Numbered from the stretch's first letter, positions 40,466 through 50,567 are shown. The stretch: DNA of 64,000 bases from Piscinibacter gummiphilus (GCF_032681285.1 NZ_CP136337.1:124001-188000), one strand, 5' to 3'. The notes: generated by a model from the sequence alone, not told the origin. Translations and numbers: made by a program.

Positions 40466-41320
40466 ATGCCCATGAGCGCAACGCCAAGGAACACGACCGC
40501 GCCGCCCCCCGCGCTGAGCTACCTGCTCGGCCACGATGGCTTCATCTACGCCACCCGCCACTTCGCGAGCGGCATGACGGTGCGCCCACCGGCCGTGCTG
40601 CTGCTGAGCGCCGACTACAAGCCCTTCACGCTCACGCTGAAGAACGGCCACAGCGTGACCACCAGCGCCGCCATCGTGGCCCCGCGCGTGGAGCGCCGCC
40701 TCGATGCGCAAGAGGCGGCGCTCTTGAGCTTCAACGTGATGCCCTCGCACGAGTCCTTCCACGTCTTCGGCACCTTGCAGCGCGCGCAGGTGCTGCCGCT
40801 CGACCGGCATGCCTTCGCGCCGCTCGACGCGAGCCTGTGCGCGCTGATCGACGGGAGCGCCGGCCTCTCGGTGGCCGAGGCGGTGTTCGACGCCGCCACG
40901 CAGGAGGCGATGCGCCAGCTGCCGCCCACCGCGCCGCCCGACACGATGGCGCTCACCTGCATCCGCGAACTCGAGGCCGACCCCGGCATCAGCCTGGAAA
41001 CGCTGGCCAAGCGCTGCGGGCGCTCGCAGCAGATGATGTCGCGGCAGTTCTCGGCCGCGGTCGGCATCTCGCTGCGCGACTACCAGACCTGGCTCAAGCA
41101 GCGCAGCGTGCTCGACCTGCTGCCCACCGGCCGCTCGTTGACCGAGGTGGCACACGCGGCCGGCTTCGGCGACTCGCCGCAGTTCTCGCGCACCTTCCTG
41201 CGCTGGTACGGGCTCAGCCCGTCGAACAGCCGCAACGCGAAGTTCATGCGCGTCGTGAGGCGCAGCCGCTACAACGCGGGCAAGGACGCCGACGGTTCCA
41301 CCGGCTCCGGCGCCACGTAA
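40466..41320 (+). CDS. AraC-family regulator next to pyrC and lifO-like gene
   Basis: 284 residues. An N-terminal sensor (about 20-140), a link, and a C-terminal two-helix-turn-helix domain (about 165-265) with [23 protein letters not shown]. It could respond to a lipid- or ester-related signal, as regulators near lipases often do, but this is inference. Its 3-prime end overlaps the convergent lifO-like gene by 52 bases. The paralogous fragment at 37268 shows a second, partly lost copy. Confidence 0.85.
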   Translation: MPMSATPRNTTAPPPALSYLLGHDGFIYATRHFASGMTVRPPAVLLLSADYKPFTLTLKNGHSVTTSAAIVAPRVERRLDAQEAALLSFNVMPSHESFHVFGTLQRAQVLPLDRHAFAPLDASLCALIDGSAGLSVAEAVFDAATQEAMRQLPPTAPPDTMALTCIRELEADPGISLETLAKRCGRSQQMMSRQFSAAVGISLRDYQTWLKQRSVLDLLPTGRSLTEVAHAAGFGDSPQFSRTFLRWYGLSPSNSRNAKFMRVVRRSRYNAGKDADGSTGSGAT

Positions 41321-42009
41321 GGCGGGATCAGCTCGCGCCGCTCGGGCGGCAGCTTGGCGCGCAATGCTTCGATCGCCTGCACCTTCTGCTCGGCGCTGAG
41401 GGTGGCGTCTTGGTGGATGAAGCCGGCCTCCATCGTGAGGCGGGCGTAGCGCTCGTCGGCGCCGAAGAGTGCGTTGGCGGTCGGCTCATCGAAGTAGCGG
41501 CGCTTCATCGCGTCCATGCGGTCGTAGAGCTGGCGCGCCTCGTCCTGGTTTTTCGGGATGCCCATCGGCAGCATCTCCCGCTGCACGTCGCGGCTGTAGG
41601 AGCGGTAGTTGGAGATGAGCTTGTAGGCCTTCTCGGCTTCCTCGTAGGGCAGGCCGGCGCGCAGCGCGCGCTGCAGGCGGTCCATGTCCTGCGCCGACGG
41701 CTCCAGGGGCATGGTGTTGATGAGGGCCTCGATCGAGGCGCGCGTGTCGCGGTCGAGCAGCAGCCCGCCGCCAAACCCCAGCTCGAAGAGGCGCGCGGCG
41801 TCGAGCGTCAGACCACTCGCGTCGGACAGGCTGACCTGGGCCGACGGCCCGTTGCCCACCGCGCCGGGCGTCATGCGCCCGGCAGCGGCACCGGCCGGTG
41901 CCGGCCCTCCGGCCGCTTCGGCGGGGGCGGAGTCCACCGGAACGGAGGCGCCCCACCAGCAGGCCGCGCCCACCAGGGCGGCTCCGGCGAGAAGCAATAT
42001 TGCACGCAT
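41269..42009 (-). CDS. Lipase chaperone (LifO)-like protein 2
   Basis: 246 residues from ATG 42009 (MRAILLLAGAAL); a longer frame to 42051 lacks support. The anchor, linker and helical domain match the protein at 37433-38188: [20 protein letters not shown] and LSAEQKVQAIEALRAKLP. It is paired with its araC neighbour just as copy 1 is. No lipase of the class that needs LifO is visible. Confidence 0.7.
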   Translation of the reverse strand: MRAILLLAGAALVGAACWWGASVPVDSAPAEAAGGPAPAGAAAGRMTPGAVGNGPSAQVSLSDASGLTLDAARLFELGFGGGLLLDRDTRASIEALINTMPLEPSAQDMDRLQRALRAGLPYEEAEKAYKLISNYRSYSRDVQREMLPMGIPKNQDEARQLYDRMDAMKRRYFDEPTANALFGADERYARLTMEAGFIHQDATLSAEQKVQAIEALRAKLPPERRELIPPYVAPEPVEPSASLPAL

Positions 42010-42635
42010 GGTGATTTTTAGAGCTGAGAACGCTGGCCGCGAGTAAAGCACAGCACCCTGCCCGCACCGCTAGCGCAGACCCGAAGGCTCGGGCAAACCC
42101 CAGGAAAACCGACGCAACACGTTGAAACAAAAGGACTATCTCGAAATTCACCCCGGAACCGACGCCTAACACAAAACAGCCCACCGAGCTTGAGTCGAGT
42201 CGTATCAGGAAAGCGAGAACGGCCTGGATTGCACGTCGGTTCAATAATTGACCCGCCAGCGAGCAGGCCATGTTGACCCAGAGCTTGTGTCCGCCGGCAT
42301 CACCCCGAAAAACCTCTGGAGACGAAATGAAGAGCGCATAGGAATTTCAAACGGTCTGGTCTGTGAAAAGCCTGGAAAGCCCGACTCAGCCCTGGGTGGG
42401 CAGCCGATGCCTGCCTGGATGGCTTGGAACTGGCGCCTGAGCCGTTGCCTTGTCTGGATTCGGCCCGCCCTGACGGCTCGCCTCGCGCTCGTTGGGCCTT
42501 GATCTCGGGGTTGACCCTGTGTTTTCCGCCATCCAGTCCGCACGCGGGCGCAGCGCCACCGGCCACTGGCGCCAGGCTGCGCAGCCCTTTGTGATGTGTA
42601 CGGTGTCCGGGACGGTCGACGCGGCTCAGGCGGCT
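42010..42635. other. Intergenic and IS91-like tail, no gene
   Basis: 42010-42242 is upstream sequence of lifO-like gene 2. From 42243 begins the non-coding end of an IS91-like element on the minus strand. No gene is supported. Confidence 0.5.
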
Positions 42636-42813
42636 TCAGTCTTGCCGCGCCTCGCGCGCTCGGCCTCTGGGCGGCGGCTGCGGATCCAGTCCCAGGTGGG
42701 TCAGGATCTTCTCGATCACCGGTCGCTCCAGGATGGCCGCGATGATCTTGAGCTCCCCGGCGCCGCAGTTGGGGCAGTGCTGCATGTCGATGTCGAACAC
42801 GCGCTTGAGTAGC
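42243..42813 (-). mobile_element. Remnant of a second IS91-like element
   Basis: A transposase C-terminus (42636-42812) and its 3-prime tail run toward lower coordinates. The tail ends ...GTCAATTATT and is followed, on the minus strand, by GAAC (42242-42239), which fits the target tetranucleotide beside the oriIS end of IS91-family elements. The other side is cut off by IS1071 fragment C. Confidence 0.6.
42636..42812 (-). pseudogene. IS91/ISCR-type transposase, last 58 codons
   Basis: It reads LLKRVFDIDMQHCPNCGAGE, then LKIIAAILERPVIEKILTHL and a Pro/Arg-rich end to TGA. The CPNCG motif and the helix after it match the C-terminus of IS91-family Y2 transposases. The N-terminal part has been replaced by IS1071 C. 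Confidence 0.75.
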
Positions 42814-43623
42814 TGATCTTTGCCCGCGGTTGAAGGAACTCAAACAGCGCCACCTCTTTGTGCCACGCGGCACCAAAGTGCCCGCAGAAATCGCTGCGGT
42901 GTGCGAAGCCAATGTCGACGTCGCTTTGATCGAAAAGCATTGGGATAGTCTGGTGCACCTGGCAGCCTCGGTCATGAGCGGACATGCCAGTGCGGTGGCA
43001 GCTCTTGCGCGGTTCGGTTCTGCCGCCCAGGGCGATCCAATCTATGAGGCTGGCGTGCAATTGGGGCGGTTGCTGCGTACGGCGTTTTTGGCTGACTACT
43101 TTGTCAAGGACGCTTTCAGGAACGAGTTGCGCCGGGTGCTCAATCGGGGCGAGGCTGTTAACGCCCTCAAGCGCGCCATTTATACCGGCCGGATCAGCCC
43201 GGCGCAGGCCAAACGTGTCGATGAAATGCAGGCTGTGGCCGATGCGTTGAGCCTGATGGCCAACATCGTGATGGCGTGGAATACCTCACAGATGCAGGCG
43301 GTCCTGGATCGCTGGTCGAACCGCCGCCAGGTCATTCCACCGGAACTGATCGGGAAGATTGCGCCCACCAGGCTGGAGAGCATCAACTTGCGGGGTGTGT
43401 TTCGCTTCCCGGTTGACCGCTATGCTGACCAAATCCTGCCTTCGCGGCCAAATGCATCGATAACTGGCACCAATGGATGAAACCGACCACGGTTTGACGC
43501 CACGAATCGCAGATTTGAAAGTGAACAGGAAAGTCAATGAAATCAACGATCTACCAACACCACCTCCGCGCCAGTGCTAGCTTTTCGTACCGTCACTTAT
43601 TGCACTGAAAACGAGGAGACCCC
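42814..43623 (+). mobile_element. IS1071 fragment C (3-prime 810 bases)
   Basis: Identical to 30898-31707 of copy A, including the terminal repeat. It has about 220 codons of tnpA (to the stop at 43480) and no left end, so it is immobile alone but can act as an IS1071 end. It borders the lpdA fragment exactly as copy B does. Confidence 0.95.
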
Positions 43624-44217
43624 AACGTGGACATCCAGATGCGCACCAATGTGCCGCACATCTTCGCCATCGGCGACATCGTGGGCCAGCCCATGCTGGC
43701 GCACAAGGCGGTGCACGAGGCGCATGTGGCGGCGGAAGTGATCGCCGGCGAATTGCAGGGCAACAAGGAACTGGCCAGCGCCGCCTTCAACGCCCGCGTG
43801 ATCCCCAGCGTGGCCTACACCGACCCCGAAGTGGCCTGGGTGGGCCTGACCGAAGACCAGGCCAAGCAGCAGGGCATCAAGGTCAAGAAGGGCCTGTTCC
43901 CCTGGGCGGCCTCGGGCCGCGCCATTGCCAACGGCCGCGACGAAGGCGTCACCAAGCTGCTGTTCGACGACAGCCCCGAAGCAGGATCAGGAGACGGCCA
44001 TGCTGGCCGGGGCCACGGCAAGATCCTGGGCGGCGGCATGGTCGGCACGCATGCGGGCGACATGATCGGCGAGATCGCCCTGGCCATCGAGATGGGTGCG
44101 GACGCTGTCGACATCGGCAAGACCATCCACCCGCATCCGACGCTGGGCGAGAGCATCGGCATGGCGGCGGAAGTGGCGCATGGCAGCTGCACGGATGTGC
44201 CGCCTGCGCGCAAGTAA
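43624..44217 (+). pseudogene. lpdA: Dihydrolipoyl dehydrogenase, C-terminal fragment
   Basis: About 197 codons and a stop, identical to 32616-33209. It begins inside the gene at the IS1071 end. A stretch of about nine residues (GSGDGHAGR) appears within the otherwise conserved region before KILGGGMVGTHAGDM, suggesting a small internal insertion. It is probably non-functional. Confidence 0.88.
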
Positions 44218-44238
44218 GTCCGCAGCCAAGCTACCCTG

Positions 44239-44272
44239 ACAAGGCCCGAACTGGCGACGGTTCGGGCCTTGT
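44239..44272 (+). repeat. 13-bp perfect hairpin between lpdA and the IS91 transposase
   Basis: ACAAGGCCCGAAC and GTTCGGGCCTTGT pair around 8 bases. It might be the natural lpdA terminator or the terIS hairpin of the IS91 element. There is no clear T-run. An inverted copy lies near 32561-32594. Confidence 0.6.
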
Positions 44273-44302
44273 GCTTTGCGTACCCAAACAATCGCCGCAG
44301 AA

Positions 44303-44322
44303 TACTGTGCATTTGTACAGTA
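44303..44322 (+). promoter_or_regulatory. LexA-box-like dyad before the IS91 transposase
   Basis: TACTGTGCATTTGTACAGTA fits the SOS box (CTGT-N8-ACAG). With flanks it is a dyad with 9-base perfect arms (44300-44325) ending right before the ATG. Confidence 0.6.
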
Positions 44323-44325
44323 TTC

Positions 44326-45873
44326 ATGTCAGCCACTTCCAAGCCCAAGCTCTACAACCCACGCCACCCCGAACGCACGCTGCTCTACCAAATGGTAGCC
44401 GAGCACTACGAGACCTGGCTAGAGTTGGCCAGCGCGGGTCAGTTCGACGGCCAGGGCGACCACCACACCCCCAAGCCCTTCGTGCGCAAAGCGTTTGCCA
44501 AGTATCTTGAGTGCGGCATCTTTGCCCATGGCTTTGCCCGCGCTCGCTGCGGCGACTGTGGGCACGACTACTTTGTAGCCTTCTCCTGCAAAGGCCGGGG
44601 AGTCTGCCCCTCGTGCACCACGCGGCGGATGGTGGAGACGGCGGCACACCTGAGCGACCACGTTTTCCCCCGCCTGCCGGTGCGCCAGTGGGTGCTCTCC
44701 GTGCCCAAGAGGTTGCGGTACTTCATGCAACGCGACGGAGCGGTGCTGAGCATGGTGCTGCGCATCTTTCTGCGGGTGATCGCACAAACTCTGCAGACCC
44801 ACAGCCCCGGTGCGGCCCATATGGACAAGGCAGGCCTGCACATCGGTGCCATCGCCTTCATTCACCGATTCGGCTCCAGCCTCAATGAACACGTCCACTT
44901 CCACGTTTGTGTGGTGGACGGGGTGTTTGAGGAAGTGGAGGGCGAGGGCGATGCTGATGCGACCCCTCGAATCTCATCGCCGGGTGTCATCTTTCACGCG
45001 GCCACCGGCATCGATGCGGCTACCGTGGCCCCAGTGCAGACCACACTGCAAAAACGCATCCTGCGCGCCTTCGTTGCTCGGGGCCTGCTGGAGAACTGTG
45101 ACGCCAAAGACATGCTGGGCTACAAACACAGCGGCTTCTCGGTGGACGCCGGTGTCTGCATCGAAGCCCACGACCGCGCTGCGCTGGAGCGGCTGCTGCG
45201 CTATTGCGCGCGTCCACCGTTTTCCATGGAGCGCCTACGCAAAGAGGGAAGCAAACTGGTGTACCGCTGTGCCAAACAGCGCAGCGAGCCCACCAGTGAC
45301 AAGCGTGGTGCCAAGGCAGATGAGCTGCACCTCACACCGCTGGAACTGATCGACCGCATCGCCGCGCTGGTGCCACCGCCACGCACCCACCGGCACCGCT
45401 ACTTTGGTGTGCTGGCACCAAACTCGCCGCTGAGAGCGGCGGTAACGGCGCTGGCTCAGCCTGCTGCGTCGCAACCAGCCACGGTGGAGACTGCACAACC
45501 TGGCGCGGGCGTACCTGGGGTGGCGGCGCCGGGCAACGCGGCCACACCCACACCCGAACCTGAAGCACGCCCGAAGCGAGCGGCGCATTACTTGTGGGCG
45601 GTGCTGATTGCCCGCATCTACGAGGCATTTCCGCTGCTGTGCCCCATGTGCGGTGGGCAGATGCGCATCATTGCCTTCATCACCCACAGCGCCGAAATCC
45701 GCCACATCCTGAACCACATCGGGGTGGAGTCTGCCCCCCCGCACATCACCCCGGCACGCGGGCCACCGCTGTGGGAGGGCTGCGACGCGCCGGTGGATGA
45801 TGGTGCGCAAGGCGAGCCGGATTGGGATCTGGCAGCTCAACCCGACGAGGTAGACCAGCGCGTCAATTGGTGA
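44326..45873 (+). CDS. IS91-family transposase, complete
   Basis: 515 residues. Zinc-binding CGDCGHDYF and CPSC precede the HUH-type motif EHVHFHV, followed by the Y2 transposase core and a C-terminal CPMCGGQMRI block. Such rolling-circle transposases mobilise their own end and adjacent DNA. It lies next to an SOS-box-like dyad. The copy at 31708-32507 plus 36414-37079 is a broken twin. ATG 44326 has no good ribosome-binding site, so a leaderless message or an upstream non-ATG start is possible. Confidence 0.85.
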   Translation: MSATSKPKLYNPRHPERTLLYQMVAEHYETWLELASAGQFDGQGDHHTPKPFVRKAFAKYLECGIFAHGFARARCGDCGHDYFVAFSCKGRGVCPSCTTRRMVETAAHLSDHVFPRLPVRQWVLSVPKRLRYFMQRDGAVLSMVLRIFLRVIAQTLQTHSPGAAHMDKAGLHIGAIAFIHRFGSSLNEHVHFHVCVVDGVFEEVEGEGDADATPRISSPGVIFHAATGIDAATVAPVQTTLQKRILRAFVARGLLENCDAKDMLGYKHSGFSVDAGVCIEAHDRAALERLLRYCARPPFSMERLRKEGSKLVYRCAKQRSEPTSDKRGAKADELHLTPLELIDRIAALVPPPRTHRHRYFGVLAPNSPLRAAVTALAQPAASQPATVETAQPGAGVPGVAAPGNAATPTPEPEARPKRAAHYLWAVLIARIYEAFPLLCPMCGGQMRIIAFITHSAEIRHILNHIGVESAPPHITPARGPPLWEGCDAPVDDGAQGEPDWDLAAQPDEVDQRVNW

Positions 45874-46061
45874 CCCAGTGAAGCGGCGGTATCCATCGCT
45901 GCGGGGAAGCAGCTGCGCGCGCGCCAGGCCCAAATGCATACTGCCTCCCAAGCTCTTGCCATTGAGCGGCAAGCGAGCGCTCAACCTTCCTTGGCCGAAC
46001 GTGTTTCGAGGCCCAAAACTCGTGCCATACTTGGCCTCATGCGGTTGAATTTCCTATCCGT
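45874..46061 (+). mobile_element. 3-prime tail of the IS91-family element (copy 2)
   Basis: Identical to 37080-37267 up to the same last base, after which unrelated cargo begins. It defines one terminus of this element. Confidence 0.7.
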
Positions 46062-46212
46062 CGGACTGCTGGCCCGGGCGCTGGGCGCCTTCGGCTACTC
46101 GCTGGCTTGCCCGGAGTCGAGGCTTGCGTTCGTCGCCGTCTGGTACACGATGGGCGTGCTGTTCACCGGGCTGCTGGGCGCCGCCCTCGGCGCGCGCCTG
46201 CTGCGCTGGTAG
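46062..46212 (+). pseudogene. C-terminal fragment of an NrsF/DUF1109-like membrane protein
   Basis: About 50 codons in frame (LLARALGAFGYSLACPESRL, VWYTMGVLFTGLLGAALGAR), ending LLRW. It resembles the last two membrane segments of NrsF anti-sigma proteins. It begins exactly at the IS91 terminus, so its 5-prime part was left behind. Confidence 0.6.
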
Positions 46213-46221
46213 GCCGGTCTG

Positions 46222-46622
46222 CTAGGCGCCGAGCCGGTCGGGCAGCGCCAGCGGATCCGGGACATCCCGCTCGGGAGGGGCGCCAGCGCGAACTTCTGCT
46301 GGCCTTCCCCGCGCGACGAAGCCGCTGCGCAGGCCCGCCCCCTGCGCACCCGCGGTGTTCCAGCCGTCGGGCGCCACCAGCATGCAGTCCGCCGGCTGCG
46401 CGCCCATCTGCTTCGCCGCCTACCCATACCCAGCCCGGTCGGGCTTGAAGCGGCGCACCCGCTCGACACTCAGCTGCCGCTCGAAGGAGCCGTCGATACC
46501 GGTATGCCGGGTCTGCGCTTGCACGCCCGGCATCGGGCGAGTTGGTGAGCATGGCCAGCCGGAAGCCGGCCGCCTTCAGGCGCTGGAGCGGATTCGATAC
46601 GACATCGAAGGTCCGCTCACAC
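46222..46622 (-). pseudogene. Haloacid dehalogenase (type II) remnant
   Basis: Two frames carry pieces of a HAD-type 2-haloacid dehalogenase: LKAAGFRLAMLTNSPD upstream, then IDGSFERQLSVERVRRFKPD, an in-frame TAG, and CMLVAPDGWNTAGAQGAGLR. There is thus a frameshift and a nonsense codon, and the N-terminus with the catalytic Asp is missing. It is a decayed catabolic gene of the kind that IS1071 elements collect. Confidence 0.75.
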
Positions 46623-46771
46623 CTGCCCCTTTTTTGCGCGTAGCGCAAAACCGCGTTGACAAGCAAACCGTTCAAAGCGAACGTCTTGGCAGCCACGACT
46701 CGCGTGGCACTCCGCGCGTTACCGAGCATGCGGAGACTGATTGAGAGACAACCCAAATCCTGGAGCGAAGA

Positions 46772-47581
46772 ATGACAACGACCAAAGTGCCGCGCCGAGC
46801 GCTTCTCGCCGCGATCCCCATTGTTGCCGGTTCGCTGGCTGCTTGCGCCGCATCATCACCCAAGAATGCAGAAAAGAAGGCTGGCACTTTCCTTCTGGTT
46901 CACGGCGCTTGGGGCGGAAGCTGGTGCTACCAGCAAGTTGCGCAACTTCTGCGAAATCAAGGCCATCGGGTGTTTACCGTCACGTTGAGCGGGCTCGCCG
47001 AGAGGTCAAACCTCATTTCGCCAGAGATCAACCTAAGCACCCACGTTCAAGACGTTGTGAATGCTGTCGAGTGGGAGGAGCTGGACGACTTCGTGCTTGT
47101 CGGCCACTCGTATGGGGGAATGGTGATTACTGCTGCAGCAGAACAGATTGGTGGGAAAGTCAGGGCGATCGTCTACTTGGATGCCTTCATCCCTGAGAGT
47201 GGTCAGGCACTGGCCGACCTGAATGGCGGTGGCGCGCGAGCTGCCATGGAGAAGCAGGCAAAGGCGACCGGTGGATATATCCCACCGATTCCAGCGAAGG
47301 TATTTGGTATCGAAGAGAGGAATCAAGCCAGGATTGACGCGAAATGTACGAAGCAGCCTGCGGAAACATTCCTCGAGCGCGTGCCTGTTGCGAGCGCATA
47401 TACGAAGATTCCCAAGAAGATGTACTTGCGAGCTACCCGATTCAAACATCCTGCGTTCGACAGGATCGCGGCGACATTGCGAACCAACCCGGCATGGGCA
47501 GTGCAAAGCTGGGATGTCAGTCACGACATGATGGTCGATGTACCCGAGAAGACTGCCAACTATCTGATGGAAGCCTTGTAG
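46772..47581 (+). CDS. Alpha/beta hydrolase, exported (lipoprotein-like)
   Basis: 269 residues. A leader RRALLAAIPIVAGSLAAC suggests export and lipidation at Cys25. The hydrolase fold shows LVHGAWGGSWCY (oxyanion site) and nucleophile Ser113 in GHSYGG; the C-terminal His is in WDVSHDM. It resembles small esterases of the pyrethroid-hydrolase/salicylate-esterase type. ATG 46772 has GGAG upstream. Substrate is unknown. Its place on the same transposon as PETase makes an aromatic ester a reasonable guess, but it is not MHETase, which is a tannase-family enzyme. Confidence 0.85.
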   Translation: MTTTKVPRRALLAAIPIVAGSLAACAASSPKNAEKKAGTFLLVHGAWGGSWCYQQVAQLLRNQGHRVFTVTLSGLAERSNLISPEINLSTHVQDVVNAVEWEELDDFVLVGHSYGGMVITAAAEQIGGKVRAIVYLDAFIPESGQALADLNGGGARAAMEKQAKATGGYIPPIPAKVFGIEERNQARIDAKCTKQPAETFLERVPVASAYTKIPKKMYLRATRFKHPAFDRIAATLRTNPAWAVQSWDVSHDMMVDVPEKTANYLMEAL

Positions 47582-47739
47582 CAGTAGTCGACGTACAGGG
47601 GCACGAAGCCCATCGAGCGCCCGAGCCCGCAGCCACTTCTGTTCGAGTCCGGTGCATGGTTGGCTTGAGTGCAGACGCGACGGGTACCAGGGAGTGACGA
47701 CGGGAGCGCTATCGCCCGTCAGCGCCACCAGCAGCCCGC

Positions 47740-47929
47740 TTGGTCGCCCGCGTCGTGGCCGTCTCGCCGCGGAACGCCGTGAACAGCCGCGAGGTGCGCA
47801 CCAACGGCCTGGAGCTCCCGATCCTGAGCGATCCGGGTAACGAGGCGGCGGCCGCGTTCGGCCTGCGATTCACGCTGCCGGCCTACCGAATCAAGCAGTA
47901 CCGCAAGCTGAAGAACGACCTGCCGACTC
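47740..47929 (+). pseudogene. Peroxiredoxin-like gene, middle fragment
   Basis: The stretch ARVVAVSPRNAV to YRKLKNDLP matches the central part of AhpC/TSA-like proteins (ELPILSDPGNEAAAAFGLRF). Its N-terminal part lies on the opposite strand at 47930-48072, so the gene has been inverted internally. Confidence 0.65.
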
Positions 47930-48072
47930 CCCGGGCACGGGTCGTCGGTGCCCGAGGCGACGAGCTCTTCGGTGGCCCGGGCCATGGGATGGATCTCGGC
48001 CAGTGCGTCGTAGGGCGGTTTGCCCGCGATGAAATCGGCCTTGAAGGCGTGCAGCTTGTCTTGCAGTGACAT
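47930..48072 (-). pseudogene. Peroxiredoxin-like gene, N-terminal fragment (inverted)
   Basis: From ATG 48072 (AAGGAG upstream) it reads SLQDKLHAFKADFIAGKPPY, typical of the start of AhpC/TSA-family proteins, for about 47 codons up to the junction with the plus-strand piece. Confidence 0.65.
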
Positions 48073-48497
48073 GGCAGCTCCTTGAAACGAGGAGCCGCAC
48101 TTTCGCCTGTCATTCGCTCTGGGGGAACGCAGCTGCTGCGCATTGGCGCTATTCCAGGCCGGAATACGGCACGTCCTTCCATTCATTCGAGCCTGAGTGC
48201 TCCTCGATCCGATGGCCGCAGCGCCGGCGCTGGTCTCCGGGGTCGTCCACGTCCCTTCCGCGGTTCATCAGCGCAGCCTCCGCACATTTCGCTGGAGCGT
48301 GAGGCTAGGAGCCTGCGCGGCAGAGCGCAGGCCCTGGCGTGGGCCGCCACGGGCGTGGTCGGCTGCGACGTGCAGGCCGCAGCCGATGCGAAGCACCGCC
48401 GGGTCATGGCGCACGAGGTCACACGAACAACGGCAGTGGCCGGGGCCAGTCGCGAATGCATCAAGTCCGACTCAAGCACCCGCCGCCACACAACCGC
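48073..48497. other. Gene-poor stretch in the transposon
   Basis: 425 bases with no frame I can support. It is probably remnant DNA between two broken genes. Confidence 0.4.
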
Positions 48498-48586
48498 TCA
48501 CGTCCGCATGTCAAACGTGTTCAGTGTGTAGGCCACCAATGCGTAGTAGCCGATGATGCCGACCACCTCCACCAGGCTGCGCTCGC
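48498..48586 (-). pseudogene. Carboxymuconolactone decarboxylase-like C-terminal fragment
   Basis: 29 codons ending in TGA: SLVEVVGIIGYYALVAYTLN, then TFDMRT. This matches the end of CMD/AhpD-family proteins. It is cut by IS1071 fragment D at 48587. Confidence 0.6.
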
Positions 48587-48827
48587 TCAACTTGCGGGGT
48601 GTGTTTCGCTTCCCGGTTGACCGCTATGCTGACCAAATCCTGCCTTCGCGGCCAAATGCATCGATAACTGGCACCAATGGATGAAACCGACCACGGTTTG
48701 ACGCCACGAATCGCAGATTTGAAAGTGAACAGGAAAGTCAATGAAATCAACGATCTACCAACACCACCTCCGCGCCAGTGCTAGCTTTTCGTACCGTCAC
48801 TTATTGCACTGAAAACGAGGAGACCCC
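48587..48827 (+). mobile_element. IS1071 fragment D (3-prime 241 bases)
   Basis: Identical to 31467-31707, with the last few tnpA codons and the terminal repeat. It is joined directly to fragment E, a tail-to-interior junction. Confidence 0.95.
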
Positions 48828-50424
48828 GTTTCAGGCGTTGGAGGTGGCCACCCTGTTTGCCCTGCGCCGCGCGGTGCGCAATGGCTCGGTCTGGATTGAG
48901 CACAGCCTGAGCTTTCGGGGTCGTGCGCGCTTGTTCTTCACGGACGAGCGTTGGCAGGCAGAGTCCAAGAAACACTATGCCCGTCTATCGTTACCCAGCA
49001 AGGCTGCCACTTTCTTGAAGCCTTTGCTGGCCAGAGTAACTGCCGGTGTCGATGCGGTGGCCGCTGCAGCCCGCAGTGGCGTACTGCGCGTGGATGATGA
49101 ACTCCATTTGTCGCCATTGCCCGCAGAGGACGAAGACCCAGAAGTGACCAAGCTGCGCGCGGCTTTGGATCACCGCATCGGTGAGGTTCAATTGCCGGAA
49201 GTGATTCTGGCCGTTGACGCCCAGGTGCGCTTTAGCTGGATCATGCTCGGACGTGAGCCGCGCTCTACCGACGAGCTGCTGATGGTCTATGCCGGCATCA
49301 TGGCCCACGGCACCAGTCTGACTGCGGTCGAATGCGCGCGCATGATTCCGCAATTGTCTGCCACCAGCATTCGCCAGGCCATGCGCTGGGCGCGGGACGA
49401 ACGGCGTCTGAGCCAGGCCTGCCAGGCTGTGCTGGAATTCATGCAGCGACACCCGATTGCCGCCACCTGGGGGCGGTCCGATTTGGCATCTTCTGACATG
49501 ATGAGCATGGAGACCACCAAACGGGTGTGGCAAGCCCGGCTTGATCCTCGGCGCAACACACCTTCCATTGGAATCTACTCCCATGTAAAAGACCGGTGGG
49601 GCATCTTCCATGCGCAGCCCTTTGTGCTCAATGAGCGCCAGGCGGGCGTGGCCATTGAAGGTGTCATCCGCCAAGAAAAGCTGGAGACCAGCCAGCTTGC
49701 TGTGGATACCCATGGCTACACCGACTTTGCCATGTCACATGCCCGTTTGCTTGGTTTTGATCTTTGCCCGCGGTTGAAGGAACTCAAACAGCGCCACCTC
49801 TTTGTGCCACGCGGCACCAAAGTGCCCGCAGAAATCGCTGCGGTGTGCGAAGCCAATGTCGACGTCGCTTTGATCGAAAAGCATTGGGATAGTCTGGTGC
49901 ACCTGGCAGCCTCGGTCATGAGCGGACATGCCAGTGCGGTGGCAGCTCTTGCGCGGTTCGGTTCTGCCGCCCAGGGCGATCCAATCTATGAGGCTGGCGT
50001 GCAATTGGGGCGGTTGCTGCGTACGGCGTTTTTGGCTGACTACTTTGTCAAGGACGCTTTCAGGAACGAGTTGCGCCGGGTGCTCAATCGGGGCGAGGCT
50101 GTTAACGCCCTCAAGCGCGCCATTTATACCGGCCGGATCAGCCCGGCGCAGGCCAAACGTGTCGATGAAATGCAGGCTGTGGCCGATGCGTTGAGCCTGA
50201 TGGCCAACATCGTGATGGCGTGGAATACCTCACAGATGCAGGCGGTCCTGGATCGCTGGTCGAACCGCCGCCAGGTCATTCCACCGGAACTGATCGGGAA
50301 GATTGCGCCCACCAGGCTGGAGAGCATCAACTTGCGGGGTGTGTTTCGCTTCCCGGTTGACCGCTATGCTGACCAAATCCTGCCTTCGCGGCCAAATGCA
50401 TCGATAACTGGCACCAATGGATGA
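48828..50424 (+). pseudogene. tnpA: Truncated IS1071 transposase (fragment E)
   Basis: The C-terminal 531 codons of TnpA, including the catalytic domain but without the DNA-binding N-terminus. Probably inactive. Confidence 0.9.
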
Positions 50425-50567
50425 AACCGACCACGGTTTGACGCCACGAATCGCAGATTTGAAAGTGAACAGGAAAGTCAATGAAATCAACGATCTACCA
50501 ACACCACCTCCGCGCCAGTGCTAGCTTTTCGTACCGTCACTTATTGCACTGAAAACGAGGAGACCCC
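48828..50567 (+). mobile_element. IS1071 fragment E (3-prime 1,740 bases)
   Basis: Identical to 29968-31707. It lacks the left end and the first 440 codons of tnpA. Its right end is the outer right end of the composite transposon, next to the GACCA duplication. Reading from 48778 gives a 548-residue frame, but it is an N-truncated transposase. Confidence 0.95.

Noticed and set aside
42241..42975. 244-residue minus-strand frame joining IS91-like and IS1071 sequence
   Set aside because: It is an accidental fusion in the wrong frame for both genes; the real IS91-like C-terminus is at 42636-42812.
46772..47581. Alpha/beta hydrolase as MHETase
   Set aside because: MHETase is about 600 residues and tannase-like; this protein is 269 residues and belongs to a different hydrolase group.
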